Shown here in pieces: positions 50,360 to 52,337 of a stretch of 52,337 nt of DNA. Under the pieces are notes generated by a model. That model ran no database searches and had not been told where the DNA came from. It saw only the letters and a list, made by a program, of their open reading frames with translations. Within the stretch, counting starts at the first letter, position 1, and every line of letters begins with the position of its first letter. The position numbers and the translations under genes are program-made. The DNA is taken from NCBI GenBank assembly GCA_012026795.1, contig VEPM01000029.1, forward strand, positions 1-52,337, in the 5' to 3' direction. This DNA is from Candidatus Methanoperedens sp. Its GTDB lineage: Archaea; Halobacteriota; Methanosarcinia; Methanosarcinales; Methanoperedenaceae.

Positions 50360-50503
50360 TTAATCCTCCTCGGGAAGCAATATCACCATGACTTTTTTTC
50401 CAAGCCATTCTCTAGGGACGTATACATGCGCGTTTGACGAAGCATGCGGTCCCACTCTCTTTTCCACATAATTTTTTTCAGTTAATTGAAATTTTTTTTC
50501 CAT
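50360..50503 (-). CDS. DUF2080-like small protein (transposase-associated family)
   Basis: 47 residues, ATG at 50503, missed by frame callers for its size. The motif HVYVPREWLGKKVMVILL matches the DUF2080/transposase-associated family (H-V-Y-V-P-x-E-W-x-G-K-K-V). These small proteins often sit in mobile elements, upstream of other genes, and are AbrB-like. It ends four bases before the 375-residue gene's start. It is the first gene of this block. Confidence 0.75.
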   Translation of the reverse strand: MEKKFQLTEKNYVEKRVGPHASSNAHVYVPREWLGKKVMVILLPEED

Positions 50504-50525
50504 ATTTATCACCTTGTCGAGGAAA

Positions 50526-50568
50526 GAGGACAAACCACGAATAGGTAGATACGTATGATTTTGTCCTC
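50526..50568. promoter_or_regulatory. 9-bp inverted repeat upstream of the DUF2080-like operon
   Basis: GAGGACAAA / TTTGTCCTC, 25 bp apart, perfectly complementary, at the expected operator position (23-65 bp upstream of the start at 50503). Confidence 0.5.
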
Positions 50569-50739
50569 AAAAACGTACACGTTCATACTCGTATTTAAAG
50601 ACCATTACAAATGAGGTCGATGCTTTGTGGTTTTAGAAGAGAAATGCTTGGTAAAGGTAGGAATTCCACGGCCTAAGGTACCATTCGGCGACTTTCAAAG
50701 TCTAACCGGTAATTCCCTTTCAAAAATATTCAGGAGCAT

Positions 50740-50758
50740 CTCTTTGACATTCAAAGAG
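50740..50758. repeat. Short 8-bp hairpin, loop of three bases
   Basis: CTCTTTGA and TCAAAGAG around CAT. Perfect stem; role unknown, perhaps a protein-binding site or transcript end. Confidence 0.4.
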
Positions 50759-50939
50759 TTATATGAGGGGTGTAATTTGTTGGATTAGGGTAACCGCATC
50801 AAAGTCGCAGTTTTCAGGCCATCACTTGAGAAAGATTGTATCGATATTATTCTTACAAATAACACTCTCAACAGTTCAGAAAGGCAATATAATCATCATT
50901 ATCATCATCAGATAATTATTTATAAGCTGACTCACATTT

Positions 50940-51524
50940 ATGCTATTTATGTCCTCTAGCAATAAAGAAAATCCGGGTATAATCCCTATGCTAAAAAAGC
51001 TTCTCAGTCCAGTCAATGCCCAACTCAAGAAAGACCTCAAGGGATATAAAATTTCAGAGCTTTACGGTTTTTTTGTGGGCTTAATTTTCATCATGAGCTT
51101 CGCAATAGGCGCACTCGTTACTTATAGCACAAATTCCATCCCTAACATAGTCACCTTCGGCGTAAATATACTAATATACGGACTTCTGGCCGGAATAGTA
51201 CTCTTCTTCTTATTCGTTTATGTTTTCATACATCTATATACGGCCTGTTTCAAGACATCCGACACCTTGAAAGTAACGTTAGTTTGGCAGATAATAGCAT
51301 TGACTATATCTATAATCTTAACTTTCGTTACTTATTCGACTAGCTATATTTATGGTGGTTTGTTGATTTTCTTCATTTTGCTCTTCATATATCCCTCCTT
51401 GGGTTTTCTGATCGGTCATCCAACAGAATCAACCAGTATAAAACAGACACTGCATAAAATATATTTAGTCATAACAATCCTCATAAACATAACACAGTTG
51501 ATCTTACAATCCGCCCGTCTGTAG
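50940..51524 (+). CDS. Polytopic membrane protein, 4-5 TM
   Basis: 194 residues (or 191 from the ATG at 50949, which fits a leaderless start from the TATA-like ATTTATAAG at about 50918). A basic hydrophilic N-terminus (about 1-45) is followed by four to five TM helices, with GFFVGLIFIMSFAIGALVTY first. No family recognised. It is the only clear plus-strand gene of the element. Confidence 0.6.
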   Translation: MLFMSSSNKENPGIIPMLKKLLSPVNAQLKKDLKGYKISELYGFFVGLIFIMSFAIGALVTYSTNSIPNIVTFGVNILIYGLLAGIVLFFLFVYVFIHLYTACFKTSDTLKVTLVWQIIALTISIILTFVTYSTSYIYGGLLIFFILLFIYPSLGFLIGHPTESTSIKQTLHKIYLVITILINITQLILQSARL

Positions 51525-51837
51525 GGTAAATATGAAAGTTTACCCACCTCAAAAGCACTGACTCAAATGGAGTTCATCGCAGATATGAATCTAAAGTGTT
51601 TTTACAGAATCGATCAAAAAGTCCAATTTTTTCATTAATTTAAAATCATTGATTATCTCAATGGTTTTCATTAGGCTACAAAAGGTACGCAACCATATTG
51701 TTAAGGTAAAACTATGCCATTAGATCTAAAAACTCAATAGCAACCTTTTACAAAGCCTAAAATGGCCTTAAAATGGATAATTACTATCGGCAATAAAGGT
51801 CATAAGCAGAATTCTGACTGGGAATCAGATAGGGAGG

Positions 51838-51963
51838 ATGGAAAAAGAAGTTAAAGATCATGTTTTTAGTAGAAATCTGGTTAAAAGGTGCTATTACGGA
51901 CGGATTGGGACTTCAAAAAGAAGTTCTGCCAAATTACTCCCTTTATATAGTGAGGATATTTAA
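51838..51963 (+). CDS. Possible 41-residue protein
   Basis: ATG at 51838, TAA at 51961-51963. GGGAGG abuts the start. Composition is basic (KRCYYGRIGTSKRSS). No homologue recognised; listed only because of the ribosome site. Confidence 0.25.
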   Translation: MEKEVKDHVFSRNLVKRCYYGRIGTSKRSSAKLLPLYSEDI

Positions 51964-52200
51964 CAGGCATTTTTCGAGTATTTCTCCAACTAGTTTCATA
52001 CAAAGTGTAGGAAATTTAACATTTTAACCAATTTAACAGGAAAACTTATAAGAATATATTTTAAAAAATGTTTCTTTCACACAAAAATTGGAAAAATGGA
52101 TGTATTGAGATATTTTTTAATTTTAACTTTTTTGCTATATGCTTATATTATATATGTTAAAATACTACTACTACTATACAAGGGCGTTAGAATTCATCAT

Positions 52201-52232
52201 GTTAAAATTCCATTAAAATTCTGTTAAAATTC
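52201..52232. repeat. Three-copy TTAAAATTC repeat
   Basis: GTTAAAATTC, CATTAAAATTC and TGTTAAAATTC follow each other at 52201-52232. The spacing is close to one helical turn, as for iterons or a protein-binding array. Confidence 0.5.
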
Positions 52233-52337
52233 GTTAAATACGCCTTCAAGTTGAATTAAGCTCTTTTTCAAAAAATGCACTGACTGTATAAATTGCATCT
52301 AAAGGTGATTGGAAATCGCTATTGTCCAAAACTTCCA

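Larger units (their letters stand above)
50504..50939. other. Divergent promoter region of the element
   Basis: About 435 bp between divergent genes. It has the inverted repeat GAGGACAAA (50526-50534) with TTTGTCCTC (50560-50568) just upstream of the DUF2080-like gene, and a hairpin CTCTTTGA (50740-50747) with TCAAAGAG (50751-50758). An ATC/CAT trinucleotide run (TCATCATTATCATCATC) is at about 50892-50911, and a TATA-like TTATTTATAAG precedes the 194-residue gene. No gene-like frame. Confidence 0.55.
51525..52337. other. AT-rich stretch without a convincing gene, with a TTAAAATTC repeat
   Basis: About 810 bp. Two short plus frames are possible: 51838-51963 (41 residues, MEKEVKDHVFSRN start, GGGAGG directly before the ATG) and a 30-residue one just upstream; neither resembles a known family. 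At 52201-52232 a TTAAAATTC motif is repeated three times with a spacing of 10-11 bp. The region has the low complexity expected of a promoter, origin or element boundary. Confidence 0.5.

Overview
The window is archaeal chromosome. It holds RNase P protein Rpp21, an archaeal-type thymidylate synthase, a GPN GTPase, a dihydropteroate-synthase-like protein of the methanogen type, a HPS-RraA fusion, TATA-box promoters with several likely leaderless transcripts, and tRNA-His and tRNA-Val. Menaquinone-type genes (MqnC-like radical SAM enzyme, UbiA prenyltransferase, UbiD decarboxylase) beside methanogen-type cofactor genes suggest a menaquinone-using Methanosarcinales relative such as the Candidatus Methanoperedens (ANME-2d) lineage. 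That placement is inference from gene content.

Layout. 0-1 kb: an IS256-type transposase cut by the window edge, apparently inserted into a small gene. 1.4-5 kb: tRNA-His, a membrane-anchored protein, a MITE-like inverted repeat, a XerA-type recombinase and a regulatory zone with CCGTWACGG palindromes, twin hairpin/promoter repeats and a small zinc protein coupled to ubiD. 5-8.1 kb: UbiD, GPN GTPase, UbiA. 8.1-9.3 kb: small hypotheticals and a 22-bp tandem repeat. 9.4-19.1 kb: Rpp21, UPF0316, a YyaL-type thioredoxin-domain protein, a PGF-pre-PGF surface protein, a 44-residue small protein, then two overlapping minus-strand pairs (DHPS-like/MqnC and HPS-RraA/MarC).

19.3-26.7 kb: a metal and redox zone. 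It has an Asp-variant ferredoxin, an HMA protein, a NikR remnant, a CadA-type P-ATPase, a methyltransferase and a wrecked amino-acid permease. An operon follows with DUF5714, ArsR, DsrE, a double-cubane reductase and its activase, behind a TTCATA/TGAA palindrome. 26.7-42.5 kb: mostly ordinary chromosome. It includes a triplicated membrane protein, a membrane-bound winged-helix regulator with a duplicated promoter, thymidylate synthase, a frameshifted acyltransferase, GerW/DUF2953, diadenylate cyclase, CBS proteins, a structured RNA candidate, a homocitrate-synthase-family enzyme and a class II deacetylase.

42.5 kb to at least 51.5 kb looks like an integrated mobile element. A string of 12 to 13 tightly coupled minus-strand genes, mostly without known families, encodes DNA-binding proteins (DUF2080, zinc-finger/coiled-coil/winged-helix, winged-helix, ribbon-helix-helix) and several secreted or membrane proteins. 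The most notable is a 622-residue secreted protein whose layout resembles archaeal fusexins (Fsx1/HAP2 superfamily). It sits between two paralogous small proteins and its operon has its own operator-like inverted repeat. No integrase, replication gene or att repeat of this element was identified inside the window.
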